Shown here in pieces: positions 37,453 through 45,218 of a stretch of DNA of 64,000 nt (positions are counted from its first letter, which is position 1; each line of letters starts with the position of its first letter). The DNA comes from Shewanella piezotolerans WP3 (GTDB lineage: Bacteria; Pseudomonadota; Gammaproteobacteria; Enterobacterales; Shewanellaceae), in assembly GCF_000014885.1 (NCBI RefSeq), contig NC_011566.1, positions 3,515,501-3,579,500 on the forward strand, written 5' to 3'. The position numbers and the translations under genes were made by a program. A model generated the notes under the pieces. It did no database searches. It had not been told where the DNA came from and saw only the letters and a program-made list of their open reading frames with translations.

Positions 37453-38049
37453 TTATTCAAGGTCTATTTCAGGGTGGTCTTTAATCCCGTACATTTCCTC
37501 CATTAGCTTTAAGTACAAACCTAACGGCGGCATATTCATTTTTTTCCTTCGCTTATCTACATTAGCTTCATCTTCAATAGGGCTAAATACGACTTTTCCT
37601 TCACTCAAGTCCGCTTGAGTACCATAGATTTGCTTTTTGCCTTGAGCAATAAGAACCCTATCGGTTAACAGAGCAACTTGCTGCCCACTAACACCCTCAT
37701 TATTTAAATATGATTTTTCCAAGTAAGGTAACATGTCTTCTTTAAATGCGATATCTGGTGAATGTTGAACAATTAAAAAGGCAGCTCCGACAGCTTAAAC
37801 CCCAACTAATTCTTTAGTTAACCAAGAGTATTTTTTTATAATAGCTTTAAGCCTTTCTGTATTGCTATGATCTATTTTATTTAGTTTTTCCAATAATTCC
37901 TTTGGCGCATTTCCCCAACCTGCCGCCCCTATTTCATTTCGAATTTCTTGGTCTTTATTTCCCATATCAAGCAACTGTTGCTGAAGTGGCAAATTAACTT
38001 CTGCAAAAGAGAAAAGCGGAATAAATAATAGAACTATTAGATAGCGCAT
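37453..38049 (-). pseudogene. DUF6624-like cassette gene interrupted by an in-frame stop
   Basis: A 198-codon frame from ATG 38049 (MRYLIVLLFIPLFSFA signal) to 37453 with one TAA at 37795-37797. Before the stop: QEIRNEIG...IDHSNTERLKAIIKKYSWLTKELVG. After it, in the same frame: AVGAAFLIVQHSPDIAF, then VALLTDRVLIAQGKKQIYGT and FSPIEDEANVDKRRKK. Together these are the ordered motifs of DUF6624, so one base change to TAA has split the gene. The downstream part has an internal ATG (37734) and could be made alone. Function of the family is unknown. Confidence 0.8.
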
Positions 38050-38177
38050 AGATGGAACATTCCTTGTACATAGACATAATGACTCCCCACAAAAGGTGCT
38101 GTTCTCCAATTAATCGTGGGTTAGCTGAAAGCCAGAGCCATAATAGTTTTGTTAAAGAAACTAAATCGGAGATCAGC

Positions 38178-39332
38178 ATGAATAAACATAACATACTTTT
38201 TATTGGCCTTGATACACATAAAGAATTTGTAGAAATTGCTTATATTGAAGATCAAAGAGGAGCGCAAGCGGTTCATTTTGGACGAGTTTCAAGTGCGAAA
38301 GCCTCTATCACTAGACTGGCTAGGCAGTTTCAATCTAAGTACCCAGAAGCAACCTTACACTTTGTGTATGAGGCTGGCCCCTGCGGTTACTGGATCTACC
38401 GATTGCTTACCAGCCTAGGTCACTGTTGCTATGTTATAGCCCCTTCACTTATTCCCAAAAAACCTGGTGAGAAAATTAAAACCGATAAACGTGATGCGCT
38501 TAAATTAGCAAGGCTGCTTAAGTCGGAAGATCTTACCGAGATTTATGTTCCAGAGCCTGAAGATGAAGCTATCCGCGATTTATCTCGTGCTCGTGAGACC
38601 GCGATGAAAGATTTAAAAGACGCTAAATACCAGCTTAAAGCGCTTCAGCTAAGAAACAATATTAACTACAGAGGCACTGCTAACTGGTCGCTAAAGCACT
38701 TACGCTGGCTGACTGAACTGATATTGCCGCACCCGAGTCAACAGATTGTCTTGCAAGAATACTTACAAACCATTTCAGAGCGGATCGCGAGGCTAAAACG
38801 GCTAGACAATGAACTTGAGCATCACGTTAAAAAGTGGCGTTAATATCCGGTCATCAAAGCCATACAAGCATTACGTAGAGTGAGGTTACTGGTTGCCGCA
38901 GGTGTCATTGCTGAGTTGGGAGACTTAACTCGCTTTGATCATCCCCGAAAACTAATGAGTTATGTAGGCCTAGTTCCATCGGAACACTCAAGTGGTGGAA
39001 AGCGGCATGTGGGTGCGATAACGAAATGCGGCAATGGTCGAGCAAGACGGCTATTAGTCGAAGGGGCTCACTCCTATCGCTACCCCGCTAAGATCTCAAC
39101 CGAGATGCAAATAAGACAAGAAGGTTTACCGAAAGAAATCATTGATATTGCATGGCAAGCGCAGCTTAGGCTTTGTCGTCGATACCAAAAACTCATGTAC
39201 AAAGGTAAACATAACAACGTAGTCGTGACAGCCATAGCCAGAGAAATGATTGCTTATATTTGGGCGATTTCACGAGAGGTGGTACTGACAAAAGTTAACC
39301 CTAAACTACGGTTGTCGAGAGTACCTGCATGA
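38178..39332 (+). pseudogene. IS110 family transposase with an in-frame stop
   Basis: The frame from ATG 38178 (FIGLDTHKEFVEIAY, the DEDD catalytic-domain start) through TDKRDALKLARLL reaches TAA at 38841-38843 (KKWR-stop). It continues in the same frame as YPVIKAIQALRRVRLLVAAG and the C-terminal IS116/IS110/IS902 domain (SYVGLVPSEHSSGGKRHVGA...CGNGRARRLLVEGA) with the conserved serine of the Tnp domain. The full length would be ~384 residues, normal for the family. A TAT/TAC-to-TAA change explains the stop. Inactive as read, unless read through. Confidence 0.88.
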
Positions 39333-39642
39333 TAAACGATTTTGAGCTAATACAGTGGGTCAAGCATCGGATGTGACACGATCACCGAGGGCGTTAGGAT
39401 GGCAATACGGTTAACTCTGTATTGAACCACGAACATAGACTGAAGACAGGTGTCACGACGCCATAATTAATAACAAAAGGTAAGGTAGGCGCTGCTTATT
39501 GAAAGATAAGTAATCCACGGATATCAGCATGACAACCGACGAAATTACTTGCTTCATCGACTGTGTTAGCTCAATCCAATTTAGTCAAAAGAGCAAAAGC
39601 AGGCTTAAATATTTAGGCCGAAATAGTGATGTTCTGCTTGAC
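39333..39642 (+). ncRNA. Candidate guide (bridge/seek) RNA region of the IS110-type element
   Basis: Non-coding right end of the element, the place where IS1111-group elements encode their guide RNA. ACCG (39384-39387) and CGGT (39408-39411) can close a 20-nt loop that displays GGGCGTTAGG (39389-39398), the exact complement of the attC border CCTAACGCCC. The RNA itself, its ends and its fold are inferred. Confidence 0.5.
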
Positions 39643-39653
39643 GTGGGGAGTCA

Positions 39654-39756
39654 TACCAACGCCCTAATAATGGGCAAAAAATTGTTGGATAAAATAAGTG
39701 AACGTAGTGAACAAAAAGCCAACTGCATTTTGGCCCTGTTTATTTTCTTGTTAGGT
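39654..39756 (-). other. attC site next to the IS110-type element
   Basis: Runs from ACCAACGCCC to GTTAGGT. Inner arms: AATTGTTGG...CCAACT, plus ATAATGGGCAAAA with TTTTGGCCCTGTTTAT. GTTAGGT overlaps the stop codon of the gene at 39751. The element's right end touches its left border, so the insertion took place in or next to this attC. Confidence 0.8.
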
Positions 39757-40080
39757 TTCTTTCGTATAAAACCTATAGATTCGCCAAATTATAAGACCAA
39801 TAAAGCCATTAATAAAAACACCTATTACTATAGATAAAGTTTCACCTACGGATAACAACTCTTGACTCCAAGGTAAACTGGCTAAAAGGGCTGGTATTGT
39901 TAAAGGGAATGCTAAGATCCAAGTCCAGCCACCAGCACTAGGGTCTTCATAAATAAAATTCTGGAGTATCCCAACCCCCATACTCAAACCAATACCTAAC
40001 GCCGCTGCTAATAGAATACCGATTGCAATAGAAAGTGGAAGTAACTCATAACAAGTCGATTTTAACTTACTCGGAATCAT
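39751..40080 (-). CDS. Small membrane protein (integron cassette)
   Basis: A 109-residue protein with three predicted membrane spans (LLPLSIAIGILLAAALGIGLSM, WTWILAFPLTIPALLASL, LSIVIGVFINGFIGLIIW). Not recognised. The ATG lies 14 bp inside the cassette border CGTTAGG, and the stop TAA overlaps the attC core, the standard compact cassette layout. Confidence 0.65.
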   Translation of the reverse strand: MIPSKLKSTCYELLPLSIAIGILLAAALGIGLSMGVGILQNFIYEDPSAGGWTWILAFPLTIPALLASLPWSQELLSVGETLSIVIGVFINGFIGLIIWRIYRFYTKET

Positions 40081-40172
40081 CTTGAAACCTAACGAATGAT
40101 ATGGACTCCCCTTACCAATTGGCCACTATGTGCCATATTGAAAGTGCAAACATTCAATCAAGGAGAGTCCAT

Positions 40173-41206
40173 ATGTCCTTAATTAAAGCAATTGGCATCG
40201 ATTTAGCCAAATTAGTTTTTAGTATTCATGGTGTTGACGAATACGGTAAAACTAAACTAAACTAAAGCAAACAGTTAAAAGAAACAAGCTGTTAGAAAAA
40301 ATCGCTAACATTCCACCCTGTATTATCGGGATGGAAGCTTGCTCTGGCGCTCACTACTGGGCAAGAGAGTTTACAAAATACGGCCACGACGTACGTATCA
40401 TGGCATCTAAATTCGTTATTCCTTATCGCCAAAGTGAAAAGAATGACGCCAATGATGCTGAAGCCATTTGTGAGGCAGTGACTAGACCAAAAACACGCTT
40501 TGTTTGTATTAAAAGCGAAGAGCAACAAGCCGTTTTATGCCTACACCGCATTCGACAAGGCCAAATCAAAGACCGTACGGCGATGATAAACCGATTACGT
40601 GGCTTACTATCCGAGTTTGGTATTATTATGCCTAAAGGTCGTTATCCTGCTCAAAAGCATATTGTTGAAATTCTCGAGGATGCTGAGAACGGTTTGCCTG
40701 ATTTAGCCCGCGAACTACTCCATGATTTATGGCTGAGCATAAAACAACAAAACCAAGACATATTAAGGTCTGACCGAAAGCTCTATGCCCTTGCTAACCA
40801 GATGAAAGACGCTAAGCGGTTAATGACCATACCAGGTATTGGCGAAGTTACCGCAACAGCAGTAGTCGCGACAGTCAGTGATGCAAAACACTTCTCAACT
40901 AGCCGCCAATTTGCAGCTTGGATAGGTTTGGTGCCGAAGCAGTATTCCACTGGCGGAAAGCCAACACTAGGTCGAATAAGTAAACGCGGTGAGAAGCATA
41001 TCCGCACCTCGCTAATCCATGGTGCTCGCGCTGTCATCGCAAACTGTGCCAATAAAATAGATAGAACTAGTTTATGGATTAAAGCCCTTATCGAGCGAAG
41101 AGGTTTCAAAAGAGCTGTCATTGCTTTGGCAGCTAAAAATGCACGGCTAATTTGGTCATTATTGCAATCAGGACAAGAGTACCAAGTTAACTATGTAAAA
41201 ACGTAA
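40173..41206 (+). pseudogene. IS1111-type transposase, frameshifted by a 5-bp tandem repeat
   Basis: ATG 40173 opens MSLIKAIGIDLAKLVFSIHG, the DEDD start of IS110-family transposases, after AAGGAGAG. The frame stops at a TAA because CTAAA is present one time too many (ACTAAACTAAACTAAAG, about 40249-40265). Taking out one 5-bp unit joins it to the rest: IIGMEACSGAHYWAREF, NDANDAEAICEA, MTIPGIGEVTATAVVATV, WIGLVPKQYSTGGK and KRGEKHIRTSLIHGA with the Tnp serine. The intact protein would be ~343 residues. The repeat is of a kind that can expand or shrink. Confidence 0.88.
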
Positions 41207-41475
41207 AAAGGATTAACCCAAACGGTTAACCCCACCGAGTCGACGCATTAGCAATTGACGATAACACGGTCAGACCGAGAGCGATAGAATCTGGTTAGTT
41301 GGGAAGTACATCTTTCTTGAAAGAGAAAGTAATACTGTTTAACGAATGAGATCTTTGCTCAAGCGCAAATCATCAGGGCGATAGCCAAAAGCTGTTTAGG
41401 CAGCAAGCTAATCAAACGCCGAATGTAGAGCTGCTGTCAGATCCACTGTTGTTGTGTGATTACTATTGCTTGACA
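41207..41475 (+). ncRNA. Candidate guide (bridge/seek) RNA region of the IS1111-type element
   Basis: Non-coding right end. CAGCAAGCT (41401-41409) and AGCTGCTG (41429-41436) close a 19-nt loop that displays AAACGCC and GTAG, which match the attC side (AACGCC) and the element's own right end (CATGTAG). A second stretch, AACGAATGA (41341-41349), equals the left junction (AACG of attC plus AATGA of the element), and GGGCGATAG (41376-41384) differs by one base from the attC complement. An expressed RNA is inferred. Confidence 0.5.
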
Positions 41476-41492
41476 AAGGGGAGTCCATGTAG

Positions 41493-41585
41493 CCCATTTA
41501 AGGGGCTGATAATAGTTTGCTAAATTGTGTAGCGAAGCGAAACCTAGCAAACTGTTAGCAGTCCCGCTTGAAATTCTTGTTAGGT
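41493..41585 (-). other. attC site, main part (split by the IS1111-type element)
   Basis: CCCATTTAAGGGGCTGATAA to CTTGTTAGGT. The missing border ACCTAACG lies at 40087-40094 on the other side of the element. Inner arms: AGTTTGCTA...TAGCAAACT, and TAGCGAAGCGA at the tip. GTTAGGT overlaps the stop of the gene at 41580. The restored site is ~100 bp and close to the attC at 35797. Confidence 0.88.
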
Positions 41586-42080
41586 GAATTGTGCTAAATC
41601 AACTCTTTCTCTAGCACCTAGTTTTCTTAAGTGAACAGCTTCAACGTAGCGTCTAATTACTTGCCAGCTCTCAGCATTTAGAACCTGTGAACGCGGAATT
41701 TTAACCGTCATGGTTAAGTTTTCTTGGTTGGGTTCAGGCACTTGACTTAAAAGCTGCCAGTAGGAAACCTGCTCTGAAGCTACATACTTCACAAGTAGTG
41801 CTACAGGTAAAAGATCCCATAAATAGTTATATGTTGATACATCTAATGTTACCCGCTCATTTTCCCCGTCAGAAGTGACATTTGATTCTTGTGATGCTTT
41901 TAACTGAACAACCAACTCTCTTGAAGACGCACGATTGCCTTCAATTATACCAACTACCAAGTCTACACCAATATCTGGATTCGGCTTATCAGCAGTCCAA
42001 CCTCTTGGCATCACAGACCTAAAATGCTGTTCAGAATCAGCTTCTAGCATATTATTTTCAATTATTATCGGTCGTTGCAT
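41580..42080 (-). CDS. DUF4365-like PD-(D/E)XK protein (integron cassette)
   Basis: A 166-residue protein. The order EQHFRSVMPRGWTADKPNPD, IGVDLVVGI, ELVVQLKASQE follows the DUF4365 domain, a PD-(D/E)XK nuclease-like fold with Glu, Asp and the Q-x-K motif (QLK). DUF4365 is often the N-terminal part of larger defence-related proteins. Here it stands alone. The ATG has a strong AGGAGGTG site. The stop overlaps attC, and the gene start lies ~20 bp inside the cassette. A defence role is inference from the family. Confidence 0.7.
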   Translation of the reverse strand: MQRPIIIENNMLEADSEQHFRSVMPRGWTADKPNPDIGVDLVVGIIEGNRASSRELVVQLKASQESNVTSDGENERVTLDVSTYNYLWDLLPVALLVKYVASEQVSYWQLLSQVPEPNQENLTMTVKIPRSQVLNAESWQVIRRYVEAVHLRKLGARERVDLAQFT

Positions 42081-42099
42081 ACACTACACCTCCTGATTC

Positions 42100-42200
42100 A
42101 CCTAACGCCTCAATCAGAGGCAAAAAAAATAGTTGGTTAAAATTAGTGACGCAGGAGCAAAACCAACTGTTTTTTGTCCTGCTGAATTGACTTGTTAGGC
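42100..42200 (-). other. attC site, intact
   Basis: A 101-bp site with perfect cores ACCTAAC and GTTAGGC. Inner arms are AGTTGGTT...AACCAACT, with GCCTCAATCAGAGGC near the left border. GTTAGGC overlaps the stop of the gene at 42195. It separates the DUF4365 and DUF4265 cassettes. Confidence 0.87.
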
Positions 42201-42644
42201 TTCGATATTATGAGCACATTTAGCTTCTTCGAATTCCCAAAGTTCAGCTTCTTCACCTGCCTCAAGTAGTTTATAAGCGTGGAAAATATCTGTATCGGCA
42301 GGAACATCAATAGCTAATAATTTTGACTGAGAGCCTTCATAGGTACAGCCTATACTTTCTAATTCCCCCCAAGCTTGGGAAAACTCATCTGTGTTTAGTA
42401 TTCCATCCTTTAGCAATATACGATAGGTAGAGTGCCCTGAATTTTCATGAACACCCAACACCGTAGGCACTTCATTATCATCGGCAATTACAACATCTTC
42501 AAAGCTATAGCCATAAGCTCCAAATGGTGAATTTTGGAGTTTAAACAGCCCCTTCCCAAGTGGTTTAGCCCAAAGTGTTTCGGAAGATGCATTGAGAATA
42601 TTCTCAGGCGGCAACTCAATTCTAATTTTTACTAATTCGCTCAC
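42195..42644 (-). CDS. DUF4265 family protein (integron cassette)
   Basis: A 149-residue protein with the DUF4265 pattern SETLWAKPLGKGLFKLQNSP, FGAYGYSFEDVVIADD and NSGHSTYRILL. Function unknown. GTG at 42644 is preferred because AGGTG lies 6 bp upstream. A GTG at 42653 is part of that site. This is the cassette nearest the right end of the array. On the right a border core GCCTAAC (42660-42666) closes it, and no integrase follows. Confidence 0.75.
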   Translation of the reverse strand: MSELVKIRIELPPENILNASSETLWAKPLGKGLFKLQNSPFGAYGYSFEDVVIADDNEVPTVLGVHENSGHSTYRILLKDGILNTDEFSQAWGELESIGCTYEGSQSKLLAIDVPADTDIFHAYKLLEAGEEAELWEFEEAKCAHNIEA

Positions 42645-43117
42645 AGTTAACACCTAGAAGCCTAACAGCTTATTCATTAGTCGCTCGATAACGTTCTTAG
42701 CAACTCGGTAATTTGTTAACAAACTATCACTGCTAAGACATTGCTGTAAATAGATAATTTCTAAATTCGGGCTATGAAAATTGGCTTGCTGGCAGCGGAG
42801 AAAGAGAGCCTAGGGTGTTCAATGGACCCCTGTATCGGTTTTTTGCATTTTCCATAAGGCTGATTTTTATCGGTTTTGTGAAATGTTAAAAAATTATCGA
42901 TGCCTAGCAGGACCCTTTTTGGCATCTTTATTTGCGCCATAATGAGTGTTTTTACTCACTTTTAGTTATACCTGTATAAATACACATCATTAAATCAACC
43001 TGCATGAGAATACGTCATCCACGTTTAATCTTAAGCTAACCAATTTGGGGACATTTCTGTGCTAAAAGCTTTACTACTACAGTACAAATTAAATCACCAA
43101 TGATCCAAGTGCAGATA

Positions 43118-43153
43118 CGGCCGTGACCGTCCATGACATGGACGTCATGGCCG
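43118..43153. repeat. Very stable 17-bp hairpin in the GC-rich block
   Basis: CGGCCGTGACCGTCCATG - A - CATGGACGTCATGGCCG. The arms pair over 17 bp with one G-T pair and one bulged C. The inner GTCCATG-A-CATGGAC is perfect. It may be a REP-like element or the structured core of an RNA. Confidence 0.6.
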
Positions 43154-43571
43154 AGCTTCCAAGGATGGACTTGCTGCGTGTCACGGCAGTGTCTGCACAT
43201 GCGGTCTTTCATTCATATTTGACCCATAGGGATATGGGAAATGTCATAATGATGTCGGGAGCATCATCGACCATGTGTTCACGACATTCGGACATCCTGT
43301 CCAGTCCCGCTGCAGGCGATTGACAATGATGCAGCCACAATCAAGAATCTGCAGCTTAGTAACACAACTCAAAAATGTAATCAGTCTTCATTTAAAGACC
43401 AACTAACTTTGGCGCAAAATGAGTCAAGCCCCTCGCCTATTTACACAAACTGATTATAAATATTTTTGTTTTAAAAACTGTCCTCTAAAGGACACTCAAT
43501 GGATATTGCTGCCAAGAAATGTTGCAGATATTCAAATGGGAGACAAGCGCTTTGCCCTAAACAAAACCCAT

Positions 43572-43599
43572 AAAAAAAGCCCGATATCATCGGGCTTTT
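43572..43599. terminator. Terminator of ybiT
   Basis: AAAAAAGCCCGAT-ATC-ATCGGGCTTTTA, a strong hairpin with A/T runs on both sides, 24 bp past the stop of ybiT. Confidence 0.88.
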
Positions 43600-43622
43600 A
43601 ATCAAAAGTAATGTTTAAAGGA

Positions 43623-45218
43623 TTAACCTTCAACAACACCTTTGCTCACTAGGAACTCATCATATGTTCCTTTGAAATCATTTACACCATTTGGTGTGAT
43701 CTCAATAATACGGTTGGCCAGTGATGATACGAATGCACGGTCATGGCTGACAAACAGCAATGTACCTTCATACATCTCAAGTGCGTTGTTGAGCGACTCA
43801 ATTGATTCCATATCCATATGGTTGGTTGGCTCATCAAGTAGCAAGATGTTTGGCTTTTGCATAATAAGCTTACCAAATAGCATGCGACCCTTTTCACCAC
43901 CTGAAAGCACTTTGACTGACTTCTTAATATCGTCAGAGCCAAATAGCATACGGCCTAAGTAACCACGTACAGATTGGTCATCATCTTCTGGCTTGCGCCA
44001 CTGGCTCATCCACTCAAACAAGGTCATGTCGTTTTCGAAATCTGACTCATGATCCTGAGCGTAGTAACCAATCGATGAGTTTTCAGACCACTGAATAGTA
44101 CCGCTATCTTGTGGGATATCGTGTACTAAAGTACGTAACAAGGTGGTTTTACCCACACCGTTGTCACCCAAAATGGCGATACGCTCACCCACTTCGGCAA
44201 TGATATTAAGATCTTTAAATAACTGCTCATCAAAGCCTTTTGCTAGATCTTCAACAATCAAAGCATTACGGAACAATTTCTTCTCTTGTTCAAAACGAAT
44301 AAACGGGTTTACTCGACTAGAAGCTTTAACTTCATCAAGCTTAATTTTGTCGATTAGCTTAGCACGAGATGTCGCTTGCTTTGCTTTAGATGCGTTAGCA
44401 GAGAAACGCGCCACGAAGCCTTGAAGTTCAGCAATCTGTGCTTTCTTCTTAGCGTTGTCAGACATCAAACGCTCACGTGACTGTTGTGCAGCCATCATGT
44501 ACTCATCGTAGTTACCTGGGAATACGCGGATATCACCGTAATCCAAGTCAGCCATATGAGTACATACAGAGTTCAAGAAATATCTATCGTGCGAGATGAT
44601 AATCATGGTGCTGTTACGCTGGTTCAGCATCTCTTGCAACCAACGAATGGTGTCGATGTCCAAGTTGTTGGTTGGTTCGTCAAGTAGCAGTACATCTGGA
44701 TCTGAGAATAGTGCTTGTGCCAAAAGTACTCGTAACTTAAAGCCTGGTGCAATTTCGCTCATTAGGCCGAAGTGCTGGTCAACACCAATCCCCACGCCCA
44801 TTAGCAGTTCGCCAGCGCGAGATTCAGCGGTGTAACCGTCCATCTCTGCAAATTCCATCTCAAGATCGGCAACTTTAATACCGTCTTCTTCAGTCATTTC
44901 AGGCAGAGAGTAGATACGATCTCGCTCTTTCTTCACTTCCCAAAGCTCGGCGTGTCCCATGATCACAGTATCAACTACGTTGAACTCTTCGTAACCAAAC
45001 TGGTTCTGGCTCAACTTACCTAAACGCTCATTAACATCTAATGAAACGTTACCTGATGTAGGCTCTAGATCACCGGCAAGGATCTTCATAAAGGTTGATT
45101 TACCACAACCGTTGGCGCCGATTAAACCGTAACGGTTGCCGCCGCCAAACTTAATTGAGATGTTTTCAAACAGTGGCTTAGAGCCAAACTGCATGGTGAT
45201 GTTAGCTGTAGTAATCAA
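43623..45218 (-). CDS. ybiT: YbiT, ABC-F family ATPase
   Basis: A 531-residue protein with two ABC ATPase domains and no membrane domain. First site: GANGCGKST with LLLDEPTNNLDIDTIRWL; second: GDNGVGKTT, LSGGEKGRML and LLLDEPTNHMDMES. The charged linker (NAKKKAQIAELQGFVARFSA) between the domains is the P-site interaction motif region of ABC-F proteins. It follows E. coli YbiT along its full length. ABC-F factors act on the ribosome; the precise role of YbiT is not settled. The first signature is degenerate (PGFKLRVLLAQA), as is usual for YbiT. Single gene with its own terminator. Confidence 0.95.
   Translation of the reverse strand: MITTANITMQFGSKPLFENISIKFGGGNRYGLIGANGCGKSTFMKILAGDLEPTSGNVSLDVNERLGKLSQNQFGYEEFNVVDTVIMGHAELWEVKKERDRIYSLPEMTEEDGIKVADLEMEFAEMDGYTAESRAGELLMGVGIGVDQHFGLMSEIAPGFKLRVLLAQALFSDPDVLLLDEPTNNLDIDTIRWLQEMLNQRNSTMIIISHDRYFLNSVCTHMADLDYGDIRVFPGNYDEYMMAAQQSRERLMSDNAKKKAQIAELQGFVARFSANASKAKQATSRAKLIDKIKLDEVKASSRVNPFIRFEQEKKLFRNALIVEDLAKGFDEQLFKDLNIIAEVGERIAILGDNGVGKTTLLRTLVHDIPQDSGTIQWSENSSIGYYAQDHESDFENDMTLFEWMSQWRKPEDDDQSVRGYLGRMLFGSDDIKKSVKVLSGGEKGRMLFGKLIMQKPNILLLDEPTNHMDMESIESLNNALEMYEGTLLFVSHDRAFVSSLANRIIEITPNGVNDFKGTYDEFLVSKGVVEG

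Larger units (their letters stand above)
38079..39654 (+). mobile_element. IS110/IS1111-type insertion sequence with subterminal inverted repeats
   Basis: ATGACTCCCCAC (38079-38090) and GTGGGGAGTCAT (39643-39654) are perfect 12-bp subterminal inverted repeats bounding a transposase gene and a ~310-bp right non-coding region. These ends parallel those of the element at 40095 (ATGGACTCCCC). Three bases past the right repeat begins an attC site (AACGCCC). The left junction is less clear. The exact ends lie a few bases outside the repeats. Confidence 0.8.
40095..41492 (+). mobile_element. IS1111-type insertion sequence inserted in an attC site
   Basis: A 1398-bp element with perfect 13-bp subterminal inverted repeats ATGGACTCCCCTT (40101-40113) and AAGGGGAGTCCAT (41476-41488). 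Joining the flanks, ...ACCTAACG and CCCATTTAAGGGG..., restores a complete attC without duplication, apart from one ambiguous G. This is the behaviour of the IS1111-attC group. Two remnants (34684, 37241) have the same left junction TAACG-AATGAT. Confidence 0.9.
42654..43622. other. Right boundary of the cassette array: long non-coding stretch
   Basis: A ~970-bp stretch with no convincing gene. It begins at the last cassette border (GCCTAAC, 42660-42666). No integron integrase or its remnant was found where attI/intI would be expected. The middle (about 43090-43330) is more GC-rich than its surroundings and carries strong hairpins (see 43118). CCCATA-GGGA-TATGGG is at about 43224-43239. Short open frames here lack start signals and families. 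Confidence 0.55.

Noticed and set aside
39529..39837. 102-residue open frame on the plus strand
   Set aside because: Crosses the right end of the IS110-type element and the attC site, and overlaps a real minus-strand cassette gene.
43123..43323. 66-residue open frame in the GC-rich block
   Set aside because: Its translation follows the palindromic repeats; no ribosome binding site or family. The block is better seen as a structured non-coding element.
43419..43601. 60-residue open frame before the ybiT terminator
   Set aside because: Runs into the terminator hairpin and has no family or start signal.
42667..43622. Integron integrase expected next to the cassette array
   Set aside because: All frames were read for tyrosine-recombinase motifs and none was found; only a boundary core and hairpins are present.
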